Part shown: one piece after another, positions 5,207-5,761 of the stretch
Numbering within the stretch: the stretch's first letter is position 1
How the letters are laid out: each line of letters opens with the position of its first letter
From: Spirochaetaceae bacterium
GTDB lineage: Bacteria; Spirochaetota; Spirochaetia; Treponematales; Breznakiellaceae
NCBI GenBank assembly: GCA_031258335.1
Contig: JAIRMY010000107.1
Location: forward strand, 1-5,761
Reading direction: 5' to 3'
DNA length: 5,761 bases
Program-made: the position numbers and the translations under genes
Notes under the pieces: model-generated
What the model was told of the DNA's origin: nothing
The model's input: only the letters and a program-made list of their open reading frames with translations
Databases searched by the model: none

Positions 5207-5761
5207 TAAGCCCCGCCTAGCCGCAGGAGGACGTCAAGCATGGAATTCACTGTGGTAACGAAACGCGCCGCCGCCTGGTAGCCGTGTTGGTACTTAATCA
5301 TGTTTGCCAGTTCCTCGTCCATGTTGACGCCGGCTACGGATTGCCTCATGTCGTGGAGATTATTCATTATCTGGGACTGGGTTTCGAGGGCGCGCCCCGA
5401 CTGTTCGCCCAAGAGCCCTATGCGTCCGACACTGTCGGCGAAGTAGTCGTCAAATGTGCCGAGCCTCCCTACGGTTACCGTGGTGTTACGAATCGCGGCG
5501 ATGGCAAGCGCCGCATCTCCGTTGCCCGGATTCGCCTGCCGCCCGTTTTCGCCGTAGCCTGAAGCGACGGATGCCGTATCACGCCGTAACACGGGGTTCA
5601 CCTCTATCCACCCGGAAGGATGGGCGACCGGCGCGGTGGAGTATTCGTCCCCGCGAAAAGCCAGCGCCGCATCCGGCACCCCCCAATCAAAGGCCCCTGG
5701 AAGCCCGGAAGCCGCCAGCAATCCGGCGTAACCCTCGAGAAAGCGCCCCGAATCCTCTATG
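5206..5761 (-). CDS. flgK: Flagellar hook-associated protein 1 FlgK, C-terminal fragment (5' end outside window)
   Basis: FlgK forms the first junction ring between hook and filament. The frame is open to the right edge (residues IEDSGRFLEGYAGLLAA precede the first in-window TTG at 5721), so the gene continues beyond it; 184 residues are visible (last complete codon 5758..5760). The C-terminus has the conserved FlgK/FlgE-type heptad region: SQIMNNLHDMRQSVAGVNMDEELANMIKYQHGYQAAARFVTTVNSMLDVLLRLGGA, given here in outline, with GVNMDEEL, YQHGYQAAAR and the terminal MLDVLL as key motifs. FDDYFADSVGRIG just before it is also typical of FlgK. Upstream residues belong to the variable D1/D2 region. 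The stop (TAA 5208..5206) overlaps the start of the CYTH gene. In many bacteria flgL follows flgK; here the CYTH gene takes that place. Confidence 0.93.
   Translation of the reverse strand, partial: IEDSGRFLEGYAGLLAASGLPGAFDWGVPDAALAFRGDEYSTAPVAHPSGWIEVNPVLRRDTASVASGYGENGRQANPGNGDAALAIAAIRNTTVTVGRLGTFDDYFADSVGRIGLLGEQSGRALETQSQIMNNLHDMRQSVAGVNMDEELANMIKYQHGYQAAARFVTTVNSMLDVLLRLGGA

Noticed and set aside
5206..5721. Treating the TTG at 5721 as the start of a short independent protein
   Set aside because: The frame stays open to the window edge with FlgK-like sequence upstream, so this is the 3' part of flgK.
1..5761. CRISPR array, toxin-antitoxin pair, defence island, tRNA or rRNA
   Set aside because: No spaced direct repeats, cloverleaf, rRNA-like sequence or recognisable defence protein was seen on either strand.

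Overview
The window looks like chromosomal DNA of a spirochaete, most likely a Treponema-type organism of about 50% GC. This rests on a FlgK C-terminus of treponemal style, an FtsZ tail ending in an LDVPTVLRR-type peptide, and a block of TPR/periplasmic proteins of a kind common in spirochaetes. No species can be named from sequence alone.

Layout, left to right. (1) On the + strand, the last 47 codons of a probable ftsZ (3..146) overlap by 26 nt a complete Xer-type tyrosine recombinase (121..1086) that begins with TTG and carries an odd Lys/Ala-rich N-terminal repeat. (2) Six bases later, convergent on the - strand, lies a tight three-gene operon read from 4301 down to 1093: an exported TPR protein (3315..4301), an exported beta-rich protein of unknown family (2260..3321, 7-nt overlap), and a membrane-anchored TPR protein (1093..2256, 3-nt gap). 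(3) The 311-bp gap 4302..4612 holds a good Shine-Dalgarno, a sigma-28 (FliA)-like promoter directly upstream of the operon, and a roughly 180-bp MITE-like element with terminal inverted repeats around a long imperfect hairpin. (4) Also on the - strand, a CYTH-domain protein (4613..5206) is translationally coupled (TAATG) to the 3' end of flgK, which runs off the right edge.

The genes fall into two themes: cell division and chromosome segregation (ftsZ, xer), and flagella/envelope (flgK, CYTH, and the TPR operon with a candidate flagellar sigma-factor promoter). The most interesting hypothesis is that the TPR-beta-TPR operon encodes periplasmic or inner-membrane components of the spirochaete flagellar apparatus, for example collar-type proteins, expressed from a FliA promoter. 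That is an inference from promoter, localisation signals and neighbours, not from recognised homology. I saw no CRISPR array, RNA gene, defence system or autonomous transposon.
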